Shown here piece after piece: positions 27,983-36,525 of a stretch of 64,000 nucleotides of DNA. The stretch lies in NCBI GenBank assembly GCA_024707405.1, contig JANPZU010000008.1, positions 186,001 through 250,000 on the forward strand. The letters are read 5' to 3'. Made by a program: the position numbers and the translations under genes. The DNA comes from Luteimonas sp. (GTDB lineage: Bacteria; Pseudomonadota; Gammaproteobacteria; Xanthomonadales; Xanthomonadaceae). Each line of letters starts with the position of its first letter. Positions within the stretch are counted from its first letter, which is position 1. A model generated the notes under the pieces. The model searched no databases and was not told the origin of the DNA. It saw nothing but the letters and a program-made list of their open reading frames with translations.

Positions 27983-29251
27983 ATGCCCGCCCTCCGCCGT
28001 TCCCTGCCGCTCGCCGCGACCGCCACCTTGCTGGTCGCCATTCCCGCCGCCAGCCAGCAGAACCAGGTGCCCGAGACCCAGGTCTGGATCGACGTGGCCA
28101 CGCACCACATGGCCGGCATGCCCGACCTGGGCCCGCTGGGCGGACTGGCCGGGCGGATGATGGGCGGCGGCAGGGACAATCGGCTGTACCCGACCGCCAT
28201 CCACGCCAGCGGCACCGGCGGGCAGTACCTCGATATCGCCCTGCACAACACGCTGCGCCCGGGCGTCGAAGCCGCCGCCGAGATTCCCGGCGGTCTGCGA
28301 CTGGGCCGCTCGATCCCGTTGATGCCTCCCGAAGTCACCGCGTCCACCCTGCCCCGCGGCGAGGATTCCCCGGTGCCACCGGGCGAAATGCGCGACGGCC
28401 AGTTCACCCTGCTCGAATACTGGGGTTGCGGTGCGACCGTGCGCAGCGGCCAACCGAAGCTCACGTCGGTGCGCGTGCGCAACGGCAAGATCGACATCAC
28501 CGGCAGCGCATCGAATGCACTGAACGCACCACGTCATGACATCAGCGCGACGCCGGCCTTCGCGGTCTGGCCCAACCGCAAGCACGGCAGGGCGGTTCCC
28601 GAAGGCGCATCCCTCGCCGGATCGCATCGCATCACCGGTGAAGGCGTACCGGCATCGCTGGCCTACGAGTTGGGACAGGCCGCCGACTTCATGCCGAAGA
28701 TCGCGCTGGACGTGCGCGGCACGCCCGCCGAGGCGCAGCACCTGCGCTGGCAAGCGGTCGATCATGCCAAGGCCTATTTCCTGCATGCCGGCGGCATGGC
28801 CGGGCAGGACACCATGGTGACGTGGAGCAGCGCCGAAGTCGCCGGCGCCGGACAGGGACTGGTGCAATACCTGGATGGCAACCAGATCGGCCAATGGCTG
28901 TCGCGCAAAGTCCTGCTGCCGCCCACCGCCACCGAATGCACCATTCCCGCCGGCATCTTTGCCGGCAACGACAACGCAGGCCAACCCAGCGTCGCGATGC
29001 TCGGCATGATTGCCTACGGCCCCGAGACCCATCTCGTCTGGCCACCGAAGCCTGCCGACCCCAAACAGCCCTGGGATCCGGAATGGAGCGTGCGCGTGCG
29101 CACCAAGTCCACCTTGGGGGCGATGCTGGGGATGGACTTCGGCGGCATGCAGGGCACGCCCGCTTCACCGGGCAACACCACCGACGAACCGCCGCAACAG
29201 GAAGAAGGCAAGGGCAAGCGATTGCTGCGCGGGCTGCTGCGCAACCTCTGA
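27983..29251 (+). CDS. Secreted protein of unknown function
   Basis: 422 residues with a signal peptide ([18 protein letters not shown]). The mature part has Gly/Met-rich stretches ([28 protein letters not shown]), a single-Cys motif [15 protein letters not shown], and an extended beta-rich body ([20 protein letters not shown]). The tail is basic ([13 protein letters not shown]). No known domain recognised. It is the first of four exported unknown proteins in a row on this strand, divergent from frmR. Confidence 0.7.
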   Translation: MPALRRSLPLAATATLLVAIPAASQQNQVPETQVWIDVATHHMAGMPDLGPLGGLAGRMMGGGRDNRLYPTAIHASGTGGQYLDIALHNTLRPGVEAAAEIPGGLRLGRSIPLMPPEVTASTLPRGEDSPVPPGEMRDGQFTLLEYWGCGATVRSGQPKLTSVRVRNGKIDITGSASNALNAPRHDISATPAFAVWPNRKHGRAVPEGASLAGSHRITGEGVPASLAYELGQAADFMPKIALDVRGTPAEAQHLRWQAVDHAKAYFLHAGGMAGQDTMVTWSSAEVAGAGQGLVQYLDGNQIGQWLSRKVLLPPTATECTIPAGIFAGNDNAGQPSVAMLGMIAYGPETHLVWPPKPADPKQPWDPEWSVRVRTKSTLGAMLGMDFGGMQGTPASPGNTTDEPPQQEEGKGKRLLRGLLRNL

Positions 29252-29314
29252 CGATCACGCGCCCTGACAACCCCCGATGCGCAAGGACGCGCATCCCCGA
29301 CGCACCACCAACGC

Positions 29315-29339
29315 GCCCCGGCCTCGATGATGCCGGGGC
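29315..29339. repeat. Hairpin GCCCCGGC...GCCGGGGC
   Basis: An 8-bp perfect stem with a 9-base loop in the 246-base gap between two secreted-protein genes. There is no T-run, so terminator function is doubtful. Nothing else was recognised in that gap. Confidence 0.4.
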
Positions 29340-29497
29340 TGCCGCTTGTCGCGCCGGCAACGGCCACATGGCCCCGCCGCGCCGCCCGCGGCCCGGAGCC
29401 GCGTACGGCAGTGCATGCACTCCAGGCCACCCGCCGTGTCCTGTCCCGACATCGAACGTCGCATAGCCCCTTTGCGCCCATCGATGGAACCACGGAC

Positions 29498-30359
29498 ATG
29501 CCTGCCCGCTTTCGTGCCCTGCTCCTCCTGCTGATCATCGCCAGCCTGCCGATCGTGTCACCGGCACGCGCCGACGACCCGTGTCCCCTCCCTGCGCACG
29601 CAGGCAAACGCCGCAGACATGGCCACGCGCATCGCCGCCATTGCCTGCCAGGAAAACCATGCCTGGTTCCGCAGCTTCATCGACGCCGACGGCCGCGCCG
29701 CAGGGCAAACGGTGTACGAAGCGGAGAACGACGTGCTCGCCGACGGCACGCCCGCGTGGAAGAAAGTCGCCGCGTACTGGAGCGGCAGCGGATTGCCGGG
29801 CAGTTGCGCCACCACGACGGCTGCATGCCGCCACTTCGTGGTGGACACGCCATGGTCGGCGGCCTTCGTTTCGTGGGTGATGCGCCGGGCGGGGGTACAG
29901 GGCTTCGCCACCTCATCGCGCCACTTCGACTACGTGCGTGCCGCGTCGCGTCAAGCCGCGCGAAGTCCGTATCGGATCGCCGCGCCACATGCGGATGCAC
30001 CAGCAGCCGGCGACCTGCTGTGCTATGTGCGCGCCAATACGCGCGTCCTGGGACATCGCGGCCTGCTCGAACGACTGGATGGCAACACGGGGTTGGCGAT
30101 GCACTGCGACATCGTGGTCGCCATTGAAGACGGCATTGCGTGGCTGGTGGGCGGCAACGTGCAGCAAGCAGTCACGCTGCGCATGTTGCGCCTCGACGAT
30201 GGCGGGCGTTTCGCCGACTTGCCGATGCGCGATGCCAGCGATGCGCCTTGCAGTCCCGACGCACCCGCGCAATGCAACCTCAACCGGCAGGACTGGGCGG
30301 CGTTGCTCAAGCTGACCGTCGATGCGCCGGGCACGTTGCTCGCCACGAACAACCCCTGA
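29498..30359 (+). pseudogene. Secreted DUF2272 protein, frameshifted after the signal peptide
   Basis: ATG 29498 opens a good signal peptide (FRALLLLLIIASLPIVSPAR, cut near ARA-DD). After ADDPCP the frame runs into low-quality Arg/His-rich sequence. The +1 frame continues cleanly as SLRTQANAADMATRIAAIAC and on to 30359. The join is at the C-run in TGTCCCCTCCC (29585-29588), where one extra C explains the shift. The mature part has VVDTPWSAAFVSWVMRRAG, typical of DUF2272, and several Cys. Without repair, translation from ATG 29619 would give an unexported 246-residue protein. DUF2272 function is unknown; the fold is thought to be papain/NlpC-like, which I cannot confirm. Confidence 0.7.
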
Positions 30360-30390
30360 CCCCACACACGCCTTTCCGGAGACATTCGCC

Positions 30391-32001
30391 ATGCGCGATG
30401 CGCTGCTCGCCCTTTCAACAGCAATCACCCTCACCCTGTGTGCATGCTCCGGTTCCGACCCCGCGCAGGACGACACCGGCCTGTCGGCTGCCGTCACTCA
30501 GGCGCACACCGAGTTCGAGCGCCAGCAGTCGCAAGGGCTGGACAAGACCGCACGCGAAGTCACTGCGCTCGAATACCCGATGTACCTCGACTTCATGCGC
30601 GCCACCGGGCTGGAGGCCGAACTCGGCGGCGAAGCGGAAGCCGCCGCCGTTGTAAGCAGCCTGTTCGCCGCGAACGAACGCATGGTCAACCGCCTGCAGG
30701 GCGACCTGCCGAAGCTGACCCCGATGTCGATGGGCGCCGGCATCGGCTACTCCGGCGCCGCCAGTTCCATCCAGATGGGCGACGCCCAGGCCGGCATCGG
30801 TGCCCAGTTCTGGGAACAGGCGCAGAAGGAAGGCAGGACATCCGGCAGCCACAGCGATGGCTCGACCTCGGTGGAGTGGTCGCAGAGCGAGATCACCGTC
30901 ACTACCGAAATGGATGCCAGCGACGACAACGGCAAGGCGAAGGGCAAGATCAGGACGAAGGTGAAAGTCACCACCTGTCCCGACGCCAGCGGCAAGGTCG
31001 AGGCCGAGTTCGAGTCCAAGACCGAACTGCGTTCCACCAGCAGCGCCGGCACCGGTGGCTTCATCACCGTCACCGGCAAGATGGCGCGATGGCTGGACGA
31101 CGACGCCAACCTGATCGACGACAGGATGGACTCGGAAGGGCGTGTCGAGCAGACCGCATTCGACAACTACGAAAGCACGCACGTCGATGTCACCGACACG
31201 CTGTCGACCAGCCGTGGACAGATGGGCACGCGGGTCAATGGCCGCAGCCGCTCGGCCAGCGATGCCAACGTGCAGGGCGCGGAAGGACTGGCGAAGATGG
31301 GCCGCTATGCCGCGATGCGTGCGATCGAACAGGCGCGGCGTGCGTGGGAATCAGGCCAGTGCATCACGCTGGAACCGACCACCGACCCCGAGAAGCGCAC
31401 CGGGCAGAAGCCCGACACCACCTACACCATCGAGACCAAACCGCGCGCGAAGACCGACGGCGCGCCCACCGGCGGCACCGTGCGCGCGACGCTCAGCGGC
31501 GAATCGCGCCTCGACCCGGACAACCGCAAGGTCAAGGCCGACGCCCGCTTCACCTACGTCAATCCGTCCGAGAAGGACAAGACCGCAAGCATCGACTTCG
31601 AGGCACGCAGCAAGCGCGGCATCGGCAAGGCCACGCTGACCTTCGATACCAAGGAGAAGAAGTCGTATCGCATCCAAGTTGCCCAGTGCCCCGATGGCCG
31701 CTGGGAATCGATGGACGTCTGCGACGTCAGCAAGCCGTTCACCGTGACCGCCTGCGGCGGCATGGGATCGGTGGCCCACACACCCACCAGCGACCGGGGC
31801 GGCACATATGCCTTCAAGTTCCAGAACCACCAGGGCATTGCCGACAGCAGCGGCACGTACACGCTTGCAGGCACCGAGGACGAATTCACCGCGCGCTACA
31901 CCAGCCCCCAGATCTGCGCGCGTGTTGGCGGGAAAACCCTCTGCACCACGCCCAACATGGGCACAGTGACCTGGACGAAGATCGAGGACTGCGATGAGTA
32001 A
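30391..32001 (+). CDS. Large lipoprotein of unknown function
   Basis: 536 residues with lipobox LTLCAC at about residues 14-19. The mature protein is polar, rich in Thr, Ser, Lys and Asp, and mostly beta-strand-like (ITVTTEMDASDDNGKAKGKI, GTVRATLSGESRLDP). It has paired Cys near the C-terminus (VAQCPDGRWESMDVC, ICARVGGKTLCTTP). No known domain recognised. A CCGGAGA site precedes the ATG. Its last 8 bases overlap the next gene, so both are in one operon. Confidence 0.7.
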   Translation: MRDALLALSTAITLTLCACSGSDPAQDDTGLSAAVTQAHTEFERQQSQGLDKTAREVTALEYPMYLDFMRATGLEAELGGEAEAAAVVSSLFAANERMVNRLQGDLPKLTPMSMGAGIGYSGAASSIQMGDAQAGIGAQFWEQAQKEGRTSGSHSDGSTSVEWSQSEITVTTEMDASDDNGKAKGKIRTKVKVTTCPDASGKVEAEFESKTELRSTSSAGTGGFITVTGKMARWLDDDANLIDDRMDSEGRVEQTAFDNYESTHVDVTDTLSTSRGQMGTRVNGRSRSASDANVQGAEGLAKMGRYAAMRAIEQARRAWESGQCITLEPTTDPEKRTGQKPDTTYTIETKPRAKTDGAPTGGTVRATLSGESRLDPDNRKVKADARFTYVNPSEKDKTASIDFEARSKRGIGKATLTFDTKEKKSYRIQVAQCPDGRWESMDVCDVSKPFTVTACGGMGSVAHTPTSDRGGTYAFKFQNHQGIADSSGTYTLAGTEDEFTARYTSPQICARVGGKTLCTTPNMGTVTWTKIEDCDE

Positions 32002-32950
32002 GCATTCCCCCATCGAGCGACATGTCGCTGGGCGCTCCATGTCCACATCCCTGTCGCCCATGACGCTCCTGCTGCTCGTGCTGCTGACCAGCCCCGCCAT
32101 CGCGCAGACCGAGACCTACGACCTGGTGTCTTACACCGCGCCTGCCGGATGGCAACGCGAATCCAGCGCCACATACGTCAAGTACACGCGCATAGACGGC
32201 GGAAGCTGGGCGCAGATTGCCGTGTACAAGCACGCCGTAAGTGCGGGGACTGCGGAAGCGGATCTCGATGCCGACTGGCACGCGCTGGTGTCGACACCGT
32301 TCAAGGCGGGGCGTGCAACCGAGAAGACCCGCTCCGGCCAAGCCGATGGCTGGACGGTGATGAACGGCGGTGGCACCTGGCAGTTCAACGGCAGCAACGT
32401 GCTGAGCCTGCTCACCACCTACTCGGGCCATGGCGTGCGCGTGAGCATCCTGTGCAACGCCACTGCGCAACCCTATCTGCGCGACTGCCAGCGCTTCGTC
32501 GCATCAGCGTCGCTGCAACCGCCAACGATTGGACATGCCGCGGCCACATCCACGGCATCGACGCCAGCCGAGTCAAGCCAGGGCACATCAACGCCATCCA
32601 CAAGCGCGACCACGTCCACGGGACTCGATGGTCGCTACGGTTGCTCATTGCTCACCACCGGGCGCGATCCGTTCACCGGCAACATCCGGCCCGAATGGAA
32701 ATCCACCATGACGCCACCGCCATTCTCGCTGTCGGGAAACCGCTACAGCACTTCACACCCACACAGCAGTGGAACGGTCTCGCGCAACCGTGACGTGCTG
32801 ACCTTCAGTGGCGGCACGCTCGATGGCTTCCAGGCCAGCATCGGACACAACAGCAGCGGCCCGACTCTCGTCTTTCGCGGCGACAACCCGCGTGCCGCGA
32901 AACCCGGCGCGGCGAACTATCGCGACATGCAGTGCCAACCGAGCCGCTGA
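31994..32950 (+). CDS. Secreted protein of unknown function, downstream of the large lipoprotein
   Basis: 318 residues. The N-terminus has a hydrophobic signal segment at about residues 23-38 (TLLLLVLLTSPAIAQT). A globular domain (YDLVSYTAPAGWQRESSATY ... VLSLLTTYSGHGVRVSILCN) follows, then a Ser/Thr/Ala-rich linker (STASTPAESSQGTSTPSTSA) and a C-terminal domain with two Cys. Layout (two domains joined by a Thr/Ser linker) is typical of exported binding proteins. An inner ATG (32039) could be the true start. It overlaps the preceding gene by 8 bases. Confidence 0.65.
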   Translation: MSKHSPIERHVAGRSMSTSLSPMTLLLLVLLTSPAIAQTETYDLVSYTAPAGWQRESSATYVKYTRIDGGSWAQIAVYKHAVSAGTAEADLDADWHALVSTPFKAGRATEKTRSGQADGWTVMNGGGTWQFNGSNVLSLLTTYSGHGVRVSILCNATAQPYLRDCQRFVASASLQPPTIGHAAATSTASTPAESSQGTSTPSTSATTSTGLDGRYGCSLLTTGRDPFTGNIRPEWKSTMTPPPFSLSGNRYSTSHPHSSGTVSRNRDVLTFSGGTLDGFQASIGHNSSGPTLVFRGDNPRAAKPGAANYRDMQCQPSR

Positions 32951-32979
32951 CACCGGCGCAGCACTGCACTTGGCTGGCA

Positions 32980-35862
32980 TCAGATGCCGATCTTGCGTGC
33001 CAGCGCTTCGGCCTCTGCGCGATTGACCTCCGACGGCAGCACTGCATCACGCAGTATCGGCATGGCCGCTGCAAGCAGGTTGCGTGCACCCGTACGGTCG
33101 CCGAGTGCCAGCCGCGTGGCGGCAAGCTCCGCTTGCACGAGCGCCAGATCCACCTGCAGCGCGCCACCAGCCTCGAATCGCGCCAGCGCCTCCCGCAGCG
33201 CGTGCTCGGCCCCGGCATGGTTGCCCTGCATGCCTTCGAGCGCGGCCTGCATCCGCAATACATGGACGAAGATCGGATGCGACGCCGGAGCCAGTTTCGC
33301 CCAGAGCGTGCGCGATTGCTCCAGCAATGGCTTCCCTTGCACCGGATCGTGCATGCGACGCGCCAGGGTGGTTCGCTGCCAGGTCACCATCGCGTATTCC
33401 ATCGAGTCGCCGCCCTCGAGTTCAAGCGCCTTTTCCTGCAAGCGCCGCAGGCGGGCATTCGCCTCCTCGAACCGGCCGGCAAGCCCCAGGCACCGGGCAT
33501 AGCTGCGCTCGGCACGACGCCAGACGATATCGTCCTTCGCCATGCCCGCGCCCTCGAACATGGACAGGCTTTCCTCGAACAGCGAAATCGCACGCGGATA
33601 GTCACCGGCGTTCTCGTGTACCGCGGCGATGTTGTTGAGACTGATCGCGGTTTCCGTGGGCGATCCGGCCGATGCCGTTCCCATCGACGCCGATCGTTCC
33701 AGCATCTCGATGGATTCGCGGTAACGCCCCTGGTTGTTCAGCACGATGCCCAACGCGTTGTACAGCGCGCCCGTGCGGCTGCCGCTGTCGCCGATCGACT
33801 GCTGTTGCAGCGAGATCGCGCGGCGGATCACGGTTTCGGCCGCGACGGGATCGCCGCCCAGGTCGAGCGCTTCGGCCTTGGCACGCAGCAGGTTGACGCG
33901 GATCGGTGATTGCGGCGGCACGCCATGGGACTCGGCGAAGGCAAGGCCTTCGTCTGCCAACTGGTCGGCCTGCGTGTATTCGCCGATGAAATTGAGCAGC
34001 CCGGCGAGCATCTGGTAGGCATCGATCACGGCGTCCACGGGCGGATCCGGCATCGCCTTCGCCTGTGCAATGGCATCCTGCCAGAGCGCCACGGCCCGCT
34101 CGTGATCGCTTGCATGGTAGTGGCCGGTGGCGAGGAACACCGTGGCTTTCAATCGTTCGCCTGGATCCTCCGCTGCAAACCGCTGTTGCCAGCGCGCGGC
34201 GCGTTCTGCAAGGCCGAGGCTCTCCTTTCCACGCCCCGTGGCATTGAGCGCGGCAGAGTAAGCGGCCAGCAGGTCGGACAGCACCGCCGCTTCCTGCGCA
34301 TTGCCCGGTTCAACGCCTTCGAATCCCGCTTCCAGCAACTGGGCTGCGGTCTTCATGTCGCCCAGCGAGTGGTACAGGTTGCCGAGCATGAGCTGCACCG
34401 GCTGTCGCACCTGCGGATCGACGGCATCGCGCTTGTCGAGTTCGGTGCGGGCGTGGTCGAGCAACTGGCGCACGCTGACCTCGGTATCCATCGCCTGGTC
34501 TGGCGCGGCGGCGGCCAGCGTGTCGCTGAGGAAGGCCATGACCGCACGCGCGTTCGCACTCTCGCGCTCGGCGATGCGTGCGTGTTCGCGAGCCTCGTGT
34601 GCCTGCCACAGGGCGATGCCGGTTCCGGAAAGCAACGCAGCGAGGATCGCGACGACGGAGACGGCCAACGCACGGTTGCGCCGCAGCCAGAGCCGGGCGC
34701 GTTGCCCGCGCCCCATTTTCGCCGCCGACACCGGCCTGCTGTCCAGCCACGCACGCAAGTCGTTGCCCAGCGCTTCGACCGACGCATAACGTGCTGCCGG
34801 ATCGCGCTGCAGGCAGGCATGCACGATCGCTTCGAGACCGCCATCGAGGGCCCGCGCCAACGACACCGGTGTTTCGCCGCGTCGTGCCGCCACTTCCGCA
34901 TTCGATTGCCGCGCGCTGCGGGTGATCGGCTCCGGATCCTGGCTCAGCGCCTGCAACTGTCGGGCCAACGGCGTGTCGGCCTCGATCCCGAACGGATGCA
35001 CGCCGGCCAGCAGCCGATACAGCACCACGCCGAGCTGGTAGACATCGGTGGCAGTGGTGATCGGCTCGTTGTGCAGTTGTTCCGGCGAGGCATACAGCAA
35101 CGTCATCGCGCGGTCGCTGGTGGCAGTCGCCGCCAGTCCGGATCGCTCCAGTTCGCGGGCGATGCCGAAGTCGAGCAGCTTGACCTGCCCGCCCGGCGTG
35201 ACCAGCAGGTTCGATGGTTTCAGGTCGCGATGCACGACCAGGTTGCGGTGGGCGTACTGCACGGCATCGAGCACCTGCAGGAACAACTCGACGCGCGTCC
35301 GCAGGACGGCCGCGCGCTCGTCGCACCAGCGGTCGATGGGCAGGCCATCGACGCGCTCCATCACGAAGTACGGATCACCACCGGCATCGAAACCGCCGTC
35401 GAGCAGGATCGCGATGTGCGGATGCTGCAAGCGTGCAAGCACCTGGCGTTCGCGCAGGAACCGCTCGCGGCTGGCCGCGGACAGTTCTCCCCCTTGCACG
35501 CGCTTGAGCGCCGCCCGTTGCACGTACGCGCCATCGGCGCGCTCGACGCCATACACCGCACCCATGCCGCCACGACCCAGCAGGCCGGTGATGCGCCAGG
35601 CCCCGATGAGACGCCCTTGCACATCGACCTCGAGCGCCGGAGCGGCATCCGCCAGCAGTTCGCGCCACGCGCGCACATCGCCCGACACGGGCTCGGTCGC
35701 CCCCTCGTCGGCGTCGAGCAATGCTTGCACCTGCGCGCGCAGGTCATGGTCGCCGCCACAGAGCGCATCGATCCGGCGGCGACGCTCTTCATCGCCGAGC
35801 TCGGCGATCGCATCGAAGATCGACAGCGCACGCTTGCGTCGTTCGATGTCACCGGCGTTCAA
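32980..35862 (-). CDS. Serine/threonine protein kinase with membrane span and TPR-rich sensor region
   Basis: 960 residues. A Hanks-type kinase domain occupies about residues 90-375: glycine loop LLGRGGMGAVYG, Lys 120 (AALKRV), H211RDLKPSN218 and D231FG. One membrane helix follows at about 398-420 (LAVSVVAILAALLSGTGIAL). The remaining 540 residues consist of TPR-like helical repeats that would lie in the periplasm. It overlaps the ECF sigma factor gene upstream by 4 bases (ATGA). In related bacteria such kinases phosphorylate and activate their partner ECF sigma factor (for example the PknS-EcfK pair controlling type VI secretion in Xanthomonas citri), so this is likely the signal input for the sigma factor. 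Confidence 0.92.
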   Translation of the reverse strand: MNAGDIERRKRALSIFDAIAELGDEERRRRIDALCGGDHDLRAQVQALLDADEGATEPVSGDVRAWRELLADAAPALEVDVQGRLIGAWRITGLLGRGGMGAVYGVERADGAYVQRAALKRVQGGELSAASRERFLRERQVLARLQHPHIAILLDGGFDAGGDPYFVMERVDGLPIDRWCDERAAVLRTRVELFLQVLDAVQYAHRNLVVHRDLKPSNLLVTPGGQVKLLDFGIARELERSGLAATATSDRAMTLLYASPEQLHNEPITTATDVYQLGVVLYRLLAGVHPFGIEADTPLARQLQALSQDPEPITRSARQSNAEVAARRGETPVSLARALDGGLEAIVHACLQRDPAARYASVEALGNDLRAWLDSRPVSAAKMGRGQRARLWLRRNRALAVSVVAILAALLSGTGIALWQAHEAREHARIAERESANARAVMAFLSDTLAAAAPDQAMDTEVSVRQLLDHARTELDKRDAVDPQVRQPVQLMLGNLYHSLGDMKTAAQLLEAGFEGVEPGNAQEAAVLSDLLAAYSAALNATGRGKESLGLAERAARWQQRFAAEDPGERLKATVFLATGHYHASDHERAVALWQDAIAQAKAMPDPPVDAVIDAYQMLAGLLNFIGEYTQADQLADEGLAFAESHGVPPQSPIRVNLLRAKAEALDLGGDPVAAETVIRRAISLQQQSIGDSGSRTGALYNALGIVLNNQGRYRESIEMLERSASMGTASAGSPTETAISLNNIAAVHENAGDYPRAISLFEESLSMFEGAGMAKDDIVWRRAERSYARCLGLAGRFEEANARLRRLQEKALELEGGDSMEYAMVTWQRTTLARRMHDPVQGKPLLEQSRTLWAKLAPASHPIFVHVLRMQAALEGMQGNHAGAEHALREALARFEAGGALQVDLALVQAELAATRLALGDRTGARNLLAAAMPILRDAVLPSEVNRAEAEALARKIGI

Positions 35863-36422
35863 GTCGACATCTCCGCCAGCAGGAACGCGCGGGCCTTGCG
35901 CCAGTCGCGGCGGACGGTGCGTTCGCTGATCCCCAGCATCTGCGCGATTTCGGTTTCCTCGTATCCGCCGAAGTAACGCAATTCGACGATCTGCGCGGCC
36001 CGTTCGTCCAGCCGGTGCAGCGCAGCCAGCAGCTCGTCGAGCTGCAGCACTTCCACCACGGCCCGTTCCTCCGAACCAAGCCTGGCGGTCAATGTCACGT
36101 CGGACGCACCGCCACCGCGCTTCTGCGCATGCACGGTACGGGCATGGTCGACCAGCACTTGGCGCATCGCGCGCGCCGACAGCGCCAGCAAGTGGTTGCG
36201 GTCGTTGACCGCTACCCGAGCGCTGCCGACCAGCTTGAGGTAAGCCTCGTGCACCAGCGCAGTGGTCTCGAACGCATCCCGGTCGCTACGCAGTTGCAGC
36301 CGGGCCGCGCGCTTGAGCTCATCGTAGACTGCGACATAGGCCGCATCCAGCGCACCGGCTTCGCCGGCACGGGCACGTTGCAACCACTGGGTGACGGGAA
36401 CCCGATCCGCTTCGATCGCCAT
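35859..36422 (-). CDS. ECF-type RNA polymerase sigma factor paired with the kinase
   Basis: 187 residues. Region 2 is seen in DELKRAARLQLRSDRDAFET and ALVHEAYLKLVGS with ARAMRQVLVDHAR. Region 4 carries a helix-turn-helix in LRYFGGYEETEIAQMLGISE followed by RTVRRDWRKARAFL. This matches the ECF subfamily associated with TPR kinases (TIGR02999-like). No anti-sigma factor gene is adjacent, fitting control by phosphorylation. An upstream in-frame start (36482) would add 20 residues unlike the family; 36422 is preferred. The targets are unknown. Confidence 0.88.
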   Translation of the reverse strand: MAIEADRVPVTQWLQRARAGEAGALDAAYVAVYDELKRAARLQLRSDRDAFETTALVHEAYLKLVGSARVAVNDRNHLLALSARAMRQVLVDHARTVHAQKRGGGASDVTLTARLGSEERAVVEVLQLDELLAALHRLDERAAQIVELRYFGGYEETEIAQMLGISERTVRRDWRKARAFLLAEMST

Positions 36423-36525
36423 GCCTGCCCCCCGCTCACCGGCATCGCCGGCAGGTTCACCCCTCAGCCGAGTGTGGCACAAGCGGCAACGGCCGGCGAC
36501 GAGATCCGGGCCACCTTGTCCACGC

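Noticed and set aside
33910..35976. Long antisense frame (688 codons) opposite the kinase gene
   Set aside because: High-GC codon bias leaves the opposite strand open. The translation is Arg/His/Gln-rich without domains, while the minus strand has a complete kinase.
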